A DNA stretch of 64,000 nt from CBDDFV01 sp965227335. GTDB lineage: Bacteria > Planctomycetota > Phycisphaerae > Phycisphaerales > SM1A02. The position numbers were made by a program, and so were the translations under genes. Shown one piece after another: positions 56,261 to 64,000 of the stretch; the stretch's first letter is position 1, and each line of letters opens with the position of its first letter. The notes under the pieces were generated by a model. The model made no database searches. It saw only the letters and a program-made list of their open reading frames with translations, and was not told where the DNA came from. Location: positions 620,001-684,000 of the forward strand of contig CBDDFV010000009.1 of assembly GCA_965227335.1 (NCBI GenBank), read 5' to 3'.

Positions 56261-58897
56261 TCAGCGGCCGCCCCGTCGAATCATTCGTTCCCGCTGCGCG
56301 ATCAACTCAGCGCGGCGGTGCATGAGGCCCTCCAGGGCGCCGCGCCGTTCGTCGAGCTGACGCATCAGCATCTCGTGCGCGCGGTGAAGCTCCTCCATCA
56401 CCTGGTGCAGTTCGCGATCATCATCGTGCTCGTGCAGTTGACGTTCGATCATCTCGATCTCGCGGCGGATGTCGTCGAGTTCGTGCTCCGCGTCGACGAG
56501 CAGTTCCTCGTGGATGCGGCCCTGCTGTTCGAGCATCTCGATCTCGTGCTGCAGCATCTCGATGTCGTTATCGGGACCGGGCGCACGCATGCCGGCGCGA
56601 CGGTCCCGGGTCGGACGGTCGCCCGGCTCGATCATTTCGACGAAGGCGCCGAAGATCGCCTGTTCGATCGGAGGGCCGAGCACCGTGATGCGGTCGTCAT
56701 GGGGGCGGACGAGGACGGGGACGTCGTCGCGGATCATCAGTTCGGTCAGCGCGTCGAGCTTGCCGCGCGACATTCGATAGTCGCGATCCTGCTGCTTATC
56801 GCTGCCGATGATGAGGACGAACGCCTCCATGATCATGTGCTGGTCGGGCGTCGCCTGCACGAGGATGCCGTTCGGTTGCTCCGCGACGCGAATCGGCACG
56901 TCGTCCCGGAGCATGAGGTTGAGCAGTTGCTTCTTCTTGCCGCCGGAGATCTCATACACGCGTTCGACGATTTCGGCCGACGGCCCCGCCGCGCCGCGAC
57001 GCGGGCGATCGCGTTCCATGGCGGCCTGTTCCTGCATCTCGCGGGCGCGACGCAGTTGATCTTCGATCAACTCGCGCTCACGCATCTCGCGGGCGGGGGC
57101 ATCGCCGTGTCCCCGCGGATGCTCCCGGCCTTCCATCCGGGCGAGGATCTCCTCGAGCATGGCCTCCATGCGGTCCACCCGGGCTTCGAGATCGTCGCGT
57201 CGATCACGCTGACGCATCTCGTCACGGTCGCGACGGCGCCAGTCGTCCGGTTGCGGCTGACTCTCGAAGATGGCGTTCTGGCCCAGCAGGGCGAGTGCTT
57301 CAAGGGCGCCGGCGTCGATGGCGTCGCCGGACTCCGCGACAACCGCCGTCTTTGCCGTCGCCCCCGTCTGGCAGTCGCTCTCCGGACACGCAAACATCGG
57401 GGCTGCAAACAACGCGCCGAAAGACAGCACGCTCGCCAGTCCCGCGCCGCTCAGGGAACGTCCCGGGGCCTTCTGTTCCGTCATCACCATCGTCAGTCTC
57501 CTCGCGAAACGCTTCGTACGCCGCGTTGTCACGCCCAGCCCGACCGCGGGCGCAGCGAAATAATCCTGTGAACTCTGCGAACGCGCCGCCAGCAACGCCT
57601 CCGCATACGCGCGACGCGACTCCGGCCGCAACGCCACCACCCACGCATCGCAACTCGCATCCGCCTGCTCGCACAACTGTCGTCGCGCCCACCACACGCC
57701 GGGATGCCACCAGTAAATGACGCCCACGACAAGATCGAGCCACGACATCCAGTGATCCCGCCGACGGAGGTGCGCGACTTCGTGCGTCACCACCGCGCGG
57801 CGGCCCGCGTCGTCCAGCTGCGACCACAGTCCCTGCGGAAGCAGCAACGTCGGGCGACCCAGACACAACACCATCGGCGTCACCGGGCGCGGCGTCATGC
57901 GGACCAGCGGCGCGCTCGGCACGCCCAGTTCCTCCGCCACCGACCAGACCATACGCTCCACGGATTCCGACGCCGGTGACGCGCTCCGCGCCAATCGAAC
58001 GACATGGGCGAGCCGGACGAGACCGACCAGGACCAGGGCGGCGACGCCGCTGATCCAGATCACCGCCGGCAGCGGCGGGATGGCCACGATCGCATCACGG
58101 GCCGCGCCGACCCGGGCGGTCCACTCGGACGTCCAGGTCGGACCTGCGTGTGTCACGACGGACGCCACGGCGGCGTCGCCGACCCGGTCCGCCGCGTCGC
58201 CCGAGGGGGCCGGAGGCGCGACGGGGGCGACAGGAGGCGTTGTGGCAAGCGGCGGCGCCAGGTTGATCGTCAACTCCGGCGTCGGGATCAGTCGGGGTTC
58301 AGCGTCGATCGTCAGCCGCGACAGTGACGGGGAAGACGGCGGCGGTGAGGAAAGCGGCGACGACAAGGTCCGTCGGGCCGCGGAGGGGATCATCGTCGGT
58401 GATTCGGCGATGCGCGGCGGCGTCGGCGCGGGCCCGGATTCGATCGAGACGTCAGGCAGAGGATGAGATGACGCTTCAACCGTCCGGGGCCACGCGTCCG
58501 ACGGCCGCGTGAAAGAAGGAGACGGGGTGGACGGCGCCGGGGCGACGTCCGGGTGCAGTGAGGGTTCGATTGGCGCCTCGGGGTGAGGCGCGGCCGGTGG
58601 TTTCACCGGCGGGACCGCGATCGCATCGCGGGACAGCTCGGCGCCATCCGGGGTGTCGGATGGCGTCACGGCCGAGGCGGCGAGGCGGTGGAGCGACTCC
58701 GCCGCGGGTCGTCCGGCAAGACCGATGATGGTGGTGGGGACGAGCAGGAGCAGGAGGGCCACGGCCCAGAGGGCGTGCCGGGTCGACGGCCGGCTGGGCA
58801 GCCAGCGGTTCAGGGCGGCGACCGCGAGGAACAGCGGAATCGCCAGCATGGCGTTCGGCCAGACCACCGTTGAAACGAACGTCTCCAGAGCGCTCAT
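56261..58897 (-). CDS. BlaR1-like M56 membrane metallopeptidase with duplicated C-terminal sensor
   Basis: 878 residues. TM helices near 12-30, 42-60, 285-305, 388-400 and 484-503. The zinc-protease motif HEVAH is at 372-376 with a downstream Glu (E410) in CEQADASC, as in M56/BlaR1 peptidases. A Pro/Ser-rich linker (about 90-260) separates TM2 and TM3. No penicillin-binding domain follows. Instead two homologous units of about 50 residues (648-697 and 707-757) share GK-x-x-x-L, LM-[LI]-RDDVP-[IV] and AFV-x-x-I, resembling secretin N-domains. A long charged coiled coil follows (760-878). The ATG overlaps the BlaI-like stop by four bases, so this is its sensor/protease. Confidence 0.85.
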   Translation of the reverse strand: MSALETFVSTVVWPNAMLAIPLFLAVAALNRWLPSRPSTRHALWAVALLLLLVPTTIIGLAGRPAAESLHRLAASAVTPSDTPDGAELSRDAIAVPPVKPPAAPHPEAPIEPSLHPDVAPAPSTPSPSFTRPSDAWPRTVEASSHPLPDVSIESGPAPTPPRIAESPTMIPSAARRTLSSPLSSPPPSSPSLSRLTIDAEPRLIPTPELTINLAPPLATTPPVAPVAPPAPSGDAADRVGDAAVASVVTHAGPTWTSEWTARVGAARDAIVAIPPLPAVIWISGVAALVLVGLVRLAHVVRLARSASPASESVERMVWSVAEELGVPSAPLVRMTPRPVTPMVLCLGRPTLLLPQGLWSQLDDAGRRAVVTHEVAHLRRRDHWMSWLDLVVGVIYWWHPGVWWARRQLCEQADASCDAWVVALRPESRRAYAEALLAARSQSSQDYFAAPAVGLGVTTRRTKRFARRLTMVMTEQKAPGRSLSGAGLASVLSFGALFAAPMFACPESDCQTGATAKTAVVAESGDAIDAGALEALALLGQNAIFESQPQPDDWRRRDRDEMRQRDRRDDLEARVDRMEAMLEEILARMEGREHPRGHGDAPAREMRERELIEDQLRRAREMQEQAAMERDRPRRGAAGPSAEIVERVYEISGGKKKQLLNLMLRDDVPIRVAEQPNGILVQATPDQHMIMEAFVLIIGSDKQQDRDYRMSRGKLDALTELMIRDDVPVLVRPHDDRITVLGPPIEQAIFGAFVEMIEPGDRPTRDRRAGMRAPGPDNDIEMLQHEIEMLEQQGRIHEELLVDAEHELDDIRREIEMIERQLHEHDDDRELHQVMEELHRAHEMLMRQLDERRGALEGLMHRRAELIAQRERMIRRGGR

Positions 58898-59367
58898 GCC
58901 GTGTCCCCTCGACCGCGTCGACGGACGTCCCTGTCCGCCTTCCCCCGCTTATTCCGACTGCGTCGGCCGCGGTTTCGCGCCGCGTCGGCGGCGTCGAGAG
59001 ATTCGATCAGTTGCTGGAGTTCGGAGATCTCATCGGCGGTGAACGATCCTTCGCGAATGAGCTGCACGACGAGCGGGCCGGAAGCGCCGTTGAAGAGGAC
59101 GTCGCGGATCGACTGCAGCCGCGACCGCGTGATGTTTTCACGGGTTTCGATGGGTGAGTACACGTAGGCCACGCCGGAGCGGTCGCTCCGGACGAGTCCT
59201 TTCTGCTCCAGACGGGTCAGAAACGTCATGACAGTCGTGTAGGCGAGTTCCCGCCCCCGCTCGTGCAGCGCGTTGAGCACCTCACGAACGGTCGCGGGGC
59301 CGACATCCCAGAGGATCGACAGCACCTCGAGCTCAGCTTGCCCCGGATCGGCGTCACGCGGCGGCAT
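58894..59367 (-). CDS. BlaI/MecI-family repressor
   Basis: 157 residues from the ATG at 59367, with GGAG upstream. The winged-helix N-terminus is typical (GQAELEVLSILWDVGPATVREVLNALHE ... YTTVMTFLTRLEQKGLVRSDRSG). The C-terminal half dimerises, and a very basic tail (NRGRRSRNKRGKADRD) is unusual. In this family the membrane metallopeptidase partner triggers repressor cleavage. The partner is the overlapping M56 gene. Two palindromes resembling its operators lie on its promoter. Confidence 0.92.
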   Translation of the reverse strand: MPPRDADPGQAELEVLSILWDVGPATVREVLNALHERGRELAYTTVMTFLTRLEQKGLVRSDRSGVAYVYSPIETRENITRSRLQSIRDVLFNGASGPLVVQLIREGSFTADEISELQQLIESLDAADAARNRGRRSRNKRGKADRDVRRRGRGDTA

Positions 59368-59383
59368 GGGCGAATCTCCTTCC

Positions 59384-59401
59384 CTACGACAGTTGTCGTA
59401 G
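59384..59401. promoter_or_regulatory. BlaI-type operator 1
   Basis: CTACGACAGTTGTCGTAG is a perfect 8-bp palindrome around GT, 17 bases before the repressor ATG. It lies downstream of the predicted transcript start. Confidence 0.75.
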
Positions 59402-59413
59402 ATCAGTTCTCTC

Positions 59414-59442
59414 AACCTACGACACGAGTCGTAGGGGGTCAA
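59414..59442 (-). promoter_or_regulatory. Promoter of the BlaI/BlaR1-like operon
   Basis: On the minus strand TTGACC (59437-59442) and TAGGTT (59414-59419) are spaced by exactly 17 bases. The -10 match is modest, but operator 2 fills the spacer, as in bla/mec systems. Confidence 0.55.
59416..59435. promoter_or_regulatory. BlaI-type operator 2
   Basis: CCTACGACACGAGTCGTAGG repeats the half-site CTACGAC of operator 1, with a 4-base centre. It sits between the -35 and -10 hexamers. Its centre is 33 bases from that of operator 1, about three helical turns. Confidence 0.75.
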
Positions 59443-59464
59443 ACTGAAATCCTCCGCCGGGGCC

Positions 59465-59497
59465 GAAAAAACACCGTCCCGGCGCGGGCCGGGACGG
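59465..59497 (-). terminator. Intrinsic terminator of the FtsK-like gene
   Basis: On the minus strand CCGTCCCGG pairs perfectly with CCGGGACGG across a 6-base loop and is followed by TGTTTTTT. It is about 47 bases past the FtsK-like stop. Confidence 0.85.
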
Positions 59498-59543
59498 GTC
59501 AGGAGCGTCGCGAGACGGGTCGGTACGAGGCGGGGCCGGTCGC

Positions 59544-62500
59544 TCAGCCGCCGCTGACGAGGGCGCCGGAGAGCAGTTCGCCGAGGCCCTCGCGGGTGGG
59601 CGTGGCGTACGGGCGGAACTTCTCGATCGAACCACGCTCCTCGTTGAAGTAGATGGCGCGGTGCATGCCGAGCCGGCTCGCCATCGCGTTGTCGATGAGA
59701 TTCGTCGAATCCGTCGAGCTCATCTGGAACAGGACGCGATGTTCGAATTCGCGGAGGGCGGGCCGATCGATCGTCCGCATGAGGTTGCCCGCCGTGTCGC
59801 ACCAGCACACCACGTGCATCCCGAAGGTCGGACCGTCGCGGAACAACTCCGCGAACTGTTTCGCGGGCTTCGGCGGCGCATCGTCGTCGCTCATGGAGAA
59901 TCCGAAGTCGTCTTCGTCGCGCCGGAGGTCGCGGAAGCGCTGGAGGCCGTACACGAAGACGTAGATGGCGGGCTCGTCAGTGAGGTCGCCAGCGCGACGA
60001 CGTTCGAGCTCCGCCGCGAGTTCGGTCATCGCGTTGGGGATATCGCGCCAGCCGACCGGCTGGACGAACTGGGGAAGTCGGTCCTCGAACTGGTCGAGGT
60101 AATCAACGTAGATCGATTCTGCCGGCGCGCCGTTGAAGAGGTAGAACCGGGCCCCGGACATCGGGTCGGCGGCGGGCCCCGGGGCGTGCTGGGCGGCGGC
60201 GGAGAGCAGGGCGGCGGTGATCATCGACAACGCCGCGTCCTCGTTCTGACCGACGATCAGACCGTTCGAACCGCTCTGCCGACGGAACTGCATCGCGGTC
60301 GGATCCTTGATCGAGACGGCGTCGCCGATCCACAGCGTGGTGAGCGGCGGACGCTGGCTCCACGACGGCGACGAGAGCGCCTCCTGCAACCGCAGGTTCT
60401 GCGACACCAGCGCCGGCGCGGAGCCTTCGAACGCGATGAGCGGCTCGGAGCGTCGGAAGCCCTGTTCGTCCGCGTAGTCGTGCGCGCGCTTGAGCGCCTG
60501 CTCCCGTTCACGGTCGTCGAGCCACACGATCTGGAAGGGACTGTTGCCCTCGACCATGCCGGACTGGTCGTTGTAGATCGCTTCGCCGGGACGCGCGAGC
60601 AGCCGCGCGGCGGCGTTGTCCTCGTTGAGGATCAGGTACGAATCCGCCTCGGAGCATTGCAGGGCGATGCGGACGGTCATCTGGCCCATGGTGGTGCGGG
60701 CCAGCGAGTACGCCCCGCCGAGCGTCTGCGACCCGAGCAGCACGTGCATGCCGAACGCACGACCCTGGCGCACCAGCCGGTCGAGCAGCAGCGACGCGTC
60801 CTGCGAGAGTTTGTCGTCCTCGACGAACAGCTCCTGGAACTCGTCGACGATCAGCAGCGTCCGGGGCATCGGCGGCTGGTCGGGGATCTCCCGATAGCCC
60901 GCAATCCCCTGGACGCCCAGGGCCCGGAAACGCTCCCCTCGAATCTTCAGCTCCTCGTCCAGACGCTGGAGCACGCTCAGGCCGAATTCGCGATCGGATT
61001 CGATCGCGACCGCCCGGGCGTGCGGCAGGTCGTTGACCGCATACGTCTTGAACTCGACGCCCTTCTTGAAGTCGACGAGATAGAACTCGACCTCTTCGGG
61101 CGAGTACCAAAGCGACAGGTTCGTGATGAGGACGTGCAGCAGCGTCGACTTGCCGGAGCCCGTCTTCCCCGCGATCAGCGCGTGCTGTGATGTTCCGGGG
61201 CCGAGGACGAGGTTCTGCAGCTTCGTGGCGCCGGCGCGGCCGAGGGGAACGCGAAGTTCGCGGGTGGAGTGCCGCGACCACAGTTCGCTCTCGTGCTGCG
61301 GCGCGACGAAGTGGAACGGGACCTCGACGCGATTGAGATCGATCGCCGCCTCGCCGATCCGCTTGAGCGTCGAGGTCAGGAACGACTCTTCGGGGGCGGC
61401 ATCGAGGGTGAGCGGCATCGATTCGAAGCCGTCCTCCATCCAGGTGAATCGATCGTCCCGGAACAGGAGACGCACGCTCCGCTGTTCGACGTCCTCGATC
61501 TCGACGCCGGGCGGCGCCTTCTGGCGGAGATCATGGTGGATCAGCGTGTAGACGCCGCACTTCGCGCCGGAGTTGACGACGCTCGCTAGCCGACGCGCGG
61601 CGGTCTCGGTGAAGTTCTGCGGGAAATCGGCGATCACGAGGAAGCGATACGGCTCCGCGATCTCGCCCGCCTGTTCGTTGTACTCCGCGATCGTCTCGAA
61701 GTCGTTCCGGAGATACTTCTGGATCACGTTCTCCATGTGCTCGGTGAGGTCGAGCAGACGCTGTTCGAGGTGACGCGATTCCGTCCAGATCTTGTCCGCG
61801 ACGAACGCCTCCTCGTAGTCGGCGAGATGCATGAAGCCGGCGAAGTTCTGGCCGAGACCGACCGGATCGAACAGCGTGAACCGCGCCTTGCCGGGCGGCA
61901 GGGTGGTGAGGATGCGCAGCATCATCATCTGCAGCGCGGCGAGCGCTTCGTCGCGTCCCTGCTGTTCGCTCTGGAGCAGGACCGACCATTGGTCGGGGAA
62001 CCGCAGCACCGCCGGCATTTCGAGCGTGTCGGGCCAGTCGCGGCGAAGTTTCTCGTGCTCCGGCGGACCGTCGGCGAGATCGGCGAGTTTCACATCGAAC
62101 GCGCCGATGCGGATGATCGGCGTGAAGCCGCGGGGCGGCCGCCAGTCCGCCCACCGATCCGAAGACCAGGGACGGAAGAGCGCCGACGTGCGGGCGTCCA
62201 TCTGCGAAGACAGCCGCACCGCCCGCTCCATGCCCGCATGCCAGCGTTCCTCGAGCGTCGTCCACGCCTCGCGGTGCTGCTTCTCGTTCGCCTCCAGCGT
62301 CTCGTTGCACTCGGCCTCCACGGCCGCCCGCGCCTCATTGCGGGTGCGGGTGCGTTCAGCGAGGGTGGATTCATACGCTTCGATCGTCGCGCGGCGTTCC
62401 TTCTCGTACGTCGACTTGATGTCGTCGAGGATCGCCTCGTACTTCTCGGCGAGGGCGGCGAGCTTGCTCGTCCGCCGTTCGTCGATCTCCCGGAGGATCG

Positions 62501-63500
62501 GCTCGTAAGTGGTCTTCGCCTTGCGGACGTCGGCGTCCTTGGCGGCCCGGGCGCGAGCTTCGTCCTCCTCGCGTCGGCGCACGAGGTGGCCGCGCTCTGC
62601 TTCGGCGCAGGCGCGGGCGATGGCGACTTCATCGGCGAGCGCCTCGGCGTCGCGGGCGAGCGCATTCCGGACGGTGATGTAGACGATGGCGAAGATGATC
62701 ACGCCGACGCCGAAGCCGACGCCGGCCCCGATTCCGAGGTGGGGTCCCGGCGTGAAGCCTTCGACCCCGCCCGCCGCGGCCGCGCCGAGGGCGGCGGCGA
62801 CGACGAGCAGCGAGAGCAGGATCGGCAGCCGGAAGAGCTTCCGCGCGCGACGGTTCGTGGCGGCCTCCACTCGATCGTGGCCGGAGCGGAGCGCGTTCGC
62901 GAGCGCCTTGGTGACGGTCTTTCGAGTGGTGTCGCTGAGGGACGCCGGGGCCGCGGTCGGCGGCGTCGGGGCGCGGAACTCCCGGGCCAGACTCGCCATC
63001 TCGCGTTCGAGCGCGTCGATCTCCTCCTGCTTCGCGTCGAGGATCTTGTTCGCTTCGTCAAACTGTTCGCGCGGCTGGTCCTCGGTGGCCTCGTAGACCG
63101 TTTCCGCGACCCACACCTGCTCCTGCATCCGCTTCTGCGCGGTTTCAAGGTTCTCCGCGGCCTTGTTGCGAACGTTCTCCTGCGCCTCCTCGTAACGCGA
63201 CGCCGCCGTCTTGAACTCCTGGTCGAACCGCTCCCGCCGGCGACGCATCGCGTTCTCGTGCACCGCCCGCGCTTCGGACGTCACCTGTTCAAACTCGGAT
63301 TCGATCGCCCCGACCGCGTTGTCGCGCTTCTGCTCCGCGTCGTCGCGCACCCGGTGGTAGCGTTCGAGCAGCTCCTGCTCCGCCGCGCGGCAGGCGCCGC
63401 ACAGGTCGACGAGTTCCGCGTGGACCGATCGTTCGAGATCCGGGATGTCGGTGAGTTCAAAGGCTCGATCGGCGTGGGAGGCGCCTGCATCAGTGTTCAT
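59544..63500 (-). CDS. FtsK/SpoIIIE-type ATPase with coiled coil and two TM helices (type VII-like)
   Basis: 1318 residues from the ATG at 63500 (AGGA upstream; a longer frame adds 28 unlikely residues). A long charged coiled coil (about 20-190) precedes two TM helices (about 225-245 and 256-278). A second coiled coil runs to about 440. The active FtsK/SpoIIIE domain has Walker A GKTGSGKST (778-786) and Walker B LLIVDE (882-887). A C-terminal ATPase-like domain lacks a Walker A (GLIVGQNEDAALSM) and is probably degenerate, as in EssC/EccC of type VII secretion. The neighbouring 73-residue WXG100-like protein supports a secretion role over chromosome translocation. Substrate unknown. Confidence 0.88.
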   Translation of the reverse strand: MNTDAGASHADRAFELTDIPDLERSVHAELVDLCGACRAAEQELLERYHRVRDDAEQKRDNAVGAIESEFEQVTSEARAVHENAMRRRRERFDQEFKTAASRYEEAQENVRNKAAENLETAQKRMQEQVWVAETVYEATEDQPREQFDEANKILDAKQEEIDALEREMASLAREFRAPTPPTAAPASLSDTTRKTVTKALANALRSGHDRVEAATNRRARKLFRLPILLSLLVVAAALGAAAAGGVEGFTPGPHLGIGAGVGFGVGVIIFAIVYITVRNALARDAEALADEVAIARACAEAERGHLVRRREEDEARARAAKDADVRKAKTTYEPILREIDERRTSKLAALAEKYEAILDDIKSTYEKERRATIEAYESTLAERTRTRNEARAAVEAECNETLEANEKQHREAWTTLEERWHAGMERAVRLSSQMDARTSALFRPWSSDRWADWRPPRGFTPIIRIGAFDVKLADLADGPPEHEKLRRDWPDTLEMPAVLRFPDQWSVLLQSEQQGRDEALAALQMMMLRILTTLPPGKARFTLFDPVGLGQNFAGFMHLADYEEAFVADKIWTESRHLEQRLLDLTEHMENVIQKYLRNDFETIAEYNEQAGEIAEPYRFLVIADFPQNFTETAARRLASVVNSGAKCGVYTLIHHDLRQKAPPGVEIEDVEQRSVRLLFRDDRFTWMEDGFESMPLTLDAAPEESFLTSTLKRIGEAAIDLNRVEVPFHFVAPQHESELWSRHSTRELRVPLGRAGATKLQNLVLGPGTSQHALIAGKTGSGKSTLLHVLITNLSLWYSPEEVEFYLVDFKKGVEFKTYAVNDLPHARAVAIESDREFGLSVLQRLDEELKIRGERFRALGVQGIAGYREIPDQPPMPRTLLIVDEFQELFVEDDKLSQDASLLLDRLVRQGRAFGMHVLLGSQTLGGAYSLARTTMGQMTVRIALQCSEADSYLILNEDNAAARLLARPGEAIYNDQSGMVEGNSPFQIVWLDDREREQALKRAHDYADEQGFRRSEPLIAFEGSAPALVSQNLRLQEALSSPSWSQRPPLTTLWIGDAVSIKDPTAMQFRRQSGSNGLIVGQNEDAALSMITAALLSAAAQHAPGPAADPMSGARFYLFNGAPAESIYVDYLDQFEDRLPQFVQPVGWRDIPNAMTELAAELERRRAGDLTDEPAIYVFVYGLQRFRDLRRDEDDFGFSMSDDDAPPKPAKQFAELFRDGPTFGMHVVCWCDTAGNLMRTIDRPALREFEHRVLFQMSSTDSTNLIDNAMASRLGMHRAIYFNEERGSIEKFRPYATPTREGLGELLSGALVSGG

Positions 63501-63565
63501 CGAGGGTCCTGTCCGGGGAGAGAGAAGGCGGAGGGGCGTGGGGAGGTGGGCGGAGAGCGGCGGGG

Positions 63566-63787
63566 TTACATCGTGTCGCGGCACGCGGCGCGGGCGCGAT
63601 CGGTGATGGTCGCCATCTTGTCCATGGCGTCGACGGCGGCTTTCACGCGGGGGTGGAGGGGGGCGAGGTGCTGATCATGAAAGTCGGCCCGCATCCCGTC
63701 GTCCCAATGTTCGCCGGCTTTCTGCCACGCGGCCATCAGTTCGCGCATGGCGTTGTCGAGTTTGCTCTTTCCGACGCTGAGTCCCAT
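63566..63787 (-). CDS. Small WXG100-like helical hairpin protein
   Basis: 73 residues, predicted to be two helices joined by a short turn. Trp21 and Trp28 (AAWQKAGEHWDD) lie at the end of helix 1, roughly where WXG100 proteins have W-x-G. The canonical WXG is not present and the protein is shorter than the usual 100 residues. AAGGA precedes the ATG. It is 65 bases upstream of the FtsK-like gene on the same strand, the expected place for a type VII substrate or adaptor. Family assignment is by size, shape and context, not a clear motif. Confidence 0.65.
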   Translation of the reverse strand: MGLSVGKSKLDNAMRELMAAWQKAGEHWDDGMRADFHDQHLAPLHPRVKAAVDAMDKMATITDRARAACRDTM

Positions 63788-63826
63788 GGAGAGTTCCTTC
63801 TGAGGGCCGATCGGGCGTGGTGATGG

Positions 63827-64000
63827 TCAGCGGCGCATGGCCCAGACGTTCTGATCGGATTCATCGAAGACGGCCTCCAGCTCGCCGCCGCGAACGACAG
63901 CCGTCAGGCCGGGCGGGAGGGCGAGCAGATCACGCCAGTCAGGTCGGGCGCGGAAGACCCATGAAAGCCGGACGGCGACGGGGGAGGTTTCTTCGGCCGG
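63827..64000 (-). CDS. Hypothetical protein of the FtsK/WXG100-like locus (5' partial)
   Basis: The window ends inside this minus-strand gene; only its last 57 residues are seen, ending AVFDESDQNVWAMRR. It continues in the same frame beyond 64000 and is 39 bases upstream of the WXG100-like gene. The segment FRARPDWRDLLALPPGLTAV has no recognised motif. It is probably another component of the locus. Confidence 0.5.
   Translation of the reverse strand, partial: PAEETSPVAVRLSWVFRARPDWRDLLALPPGLTAVVRGGELEAVFDESDQNVWAMRR

Noticed and set aside
61737..63674. A 645-codon plus-strand frame
   Set aside because: Antisense to the FtsK-like ATPase and the WXG100-like gene.

Overview
The window is high-GC chromosomal DNA from a planctomycete, most probably class Phycisphaerae. 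The evidence is: secreted proteins ending in the short paired-EF-hand 'GC-type dockerin' tag (three copies), a VPAP/PEP-CTERM-like sorting tail, an ECF sigma factor beside a Ser/Thr kinase, a 23S-5S rRNA operon with no 16S gene beside it, a PilM-type cluster with fused or extended subunits, and an FtsK/SpoIIIE protein next to a tiny WXG100-like protein. No insertion sequence, prophage, CRISPR array or tRNA gene was recognised. Most of the long overlapping reading frames are shadows caused by GC-rich codon bias.

Layout. 1-5.9 kb: the end of a secreted repeat protein, an aminotransferase/sulfotransferase-like pair, an FG-GAP/UnbV protein and a lipoprotein-like gene. 6-8.8 kb: sigma factor plus kinase. 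8.9-13.8 kb: GntR-type regulator, sialidase-like protein, two Tat-exported sugar-isomerase-fold proteins and CutC. 13.8-15 kb: two Hsp20 genes behind a sigma-54-type promoter. 15.1-18.7 kb: TetR regulator, ABC ATPase, FtsX-type permease with a 20-histidine periplasmic insert, and a DUF3299 protein; this looks like a metal (zinc) handling system. 18.9-24.8 kb: a giant thioester alpha-2-macroglobulin. 24.9-30.9 kb: proton-translocating transhydrogenase (three subunits) and 2-oxoglutarate:ferredoxin oxidoreductase. 31-36.4 kb: sorted surface protein, SHOCT-like peptide, P-type ATPase, gpsA and a hypothetical gene. 36.5-39.4 kb: ribosomal protein S1 and MtaB. 39.8-45.4 kb: PilM-fusion pilus-like operon. 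45.6-49.2 kb: promoter, boxA, 23S, 5S and terminator. 49.4-53.2 kb: NHL / YtkA-like lipoprotein / di-haem peroxidase operon. 53.4-55.7 kb: LVIVD-repeat surface protein. 56.3-59.4 kb: BlaI/BlaR1-like sensor pair with two operators. 59.5-64 kb: FtsK/WXG100-like (type VII-like) locus running off the window.

Regulatory signals visible in the DNA include strong intrinsic terminators after several genes, REP-like paired hairpins in convergent gaps, a perfect CRP-type palindrome before the transhydrogenase operon, BlaI-type palindromes placed on the blaI promoter, and several genes with a -10 hexamer only 6-7 nt before the ATG (probable leaderless mRNAs). The most interesting candidate systems are the His-rich ABC/DUF3299 operon, the PilM-fusion operon, the BlaR1-like sensor with a duplicated secretin-like extracellular domain, and the FtsK/WXG100-like locus.
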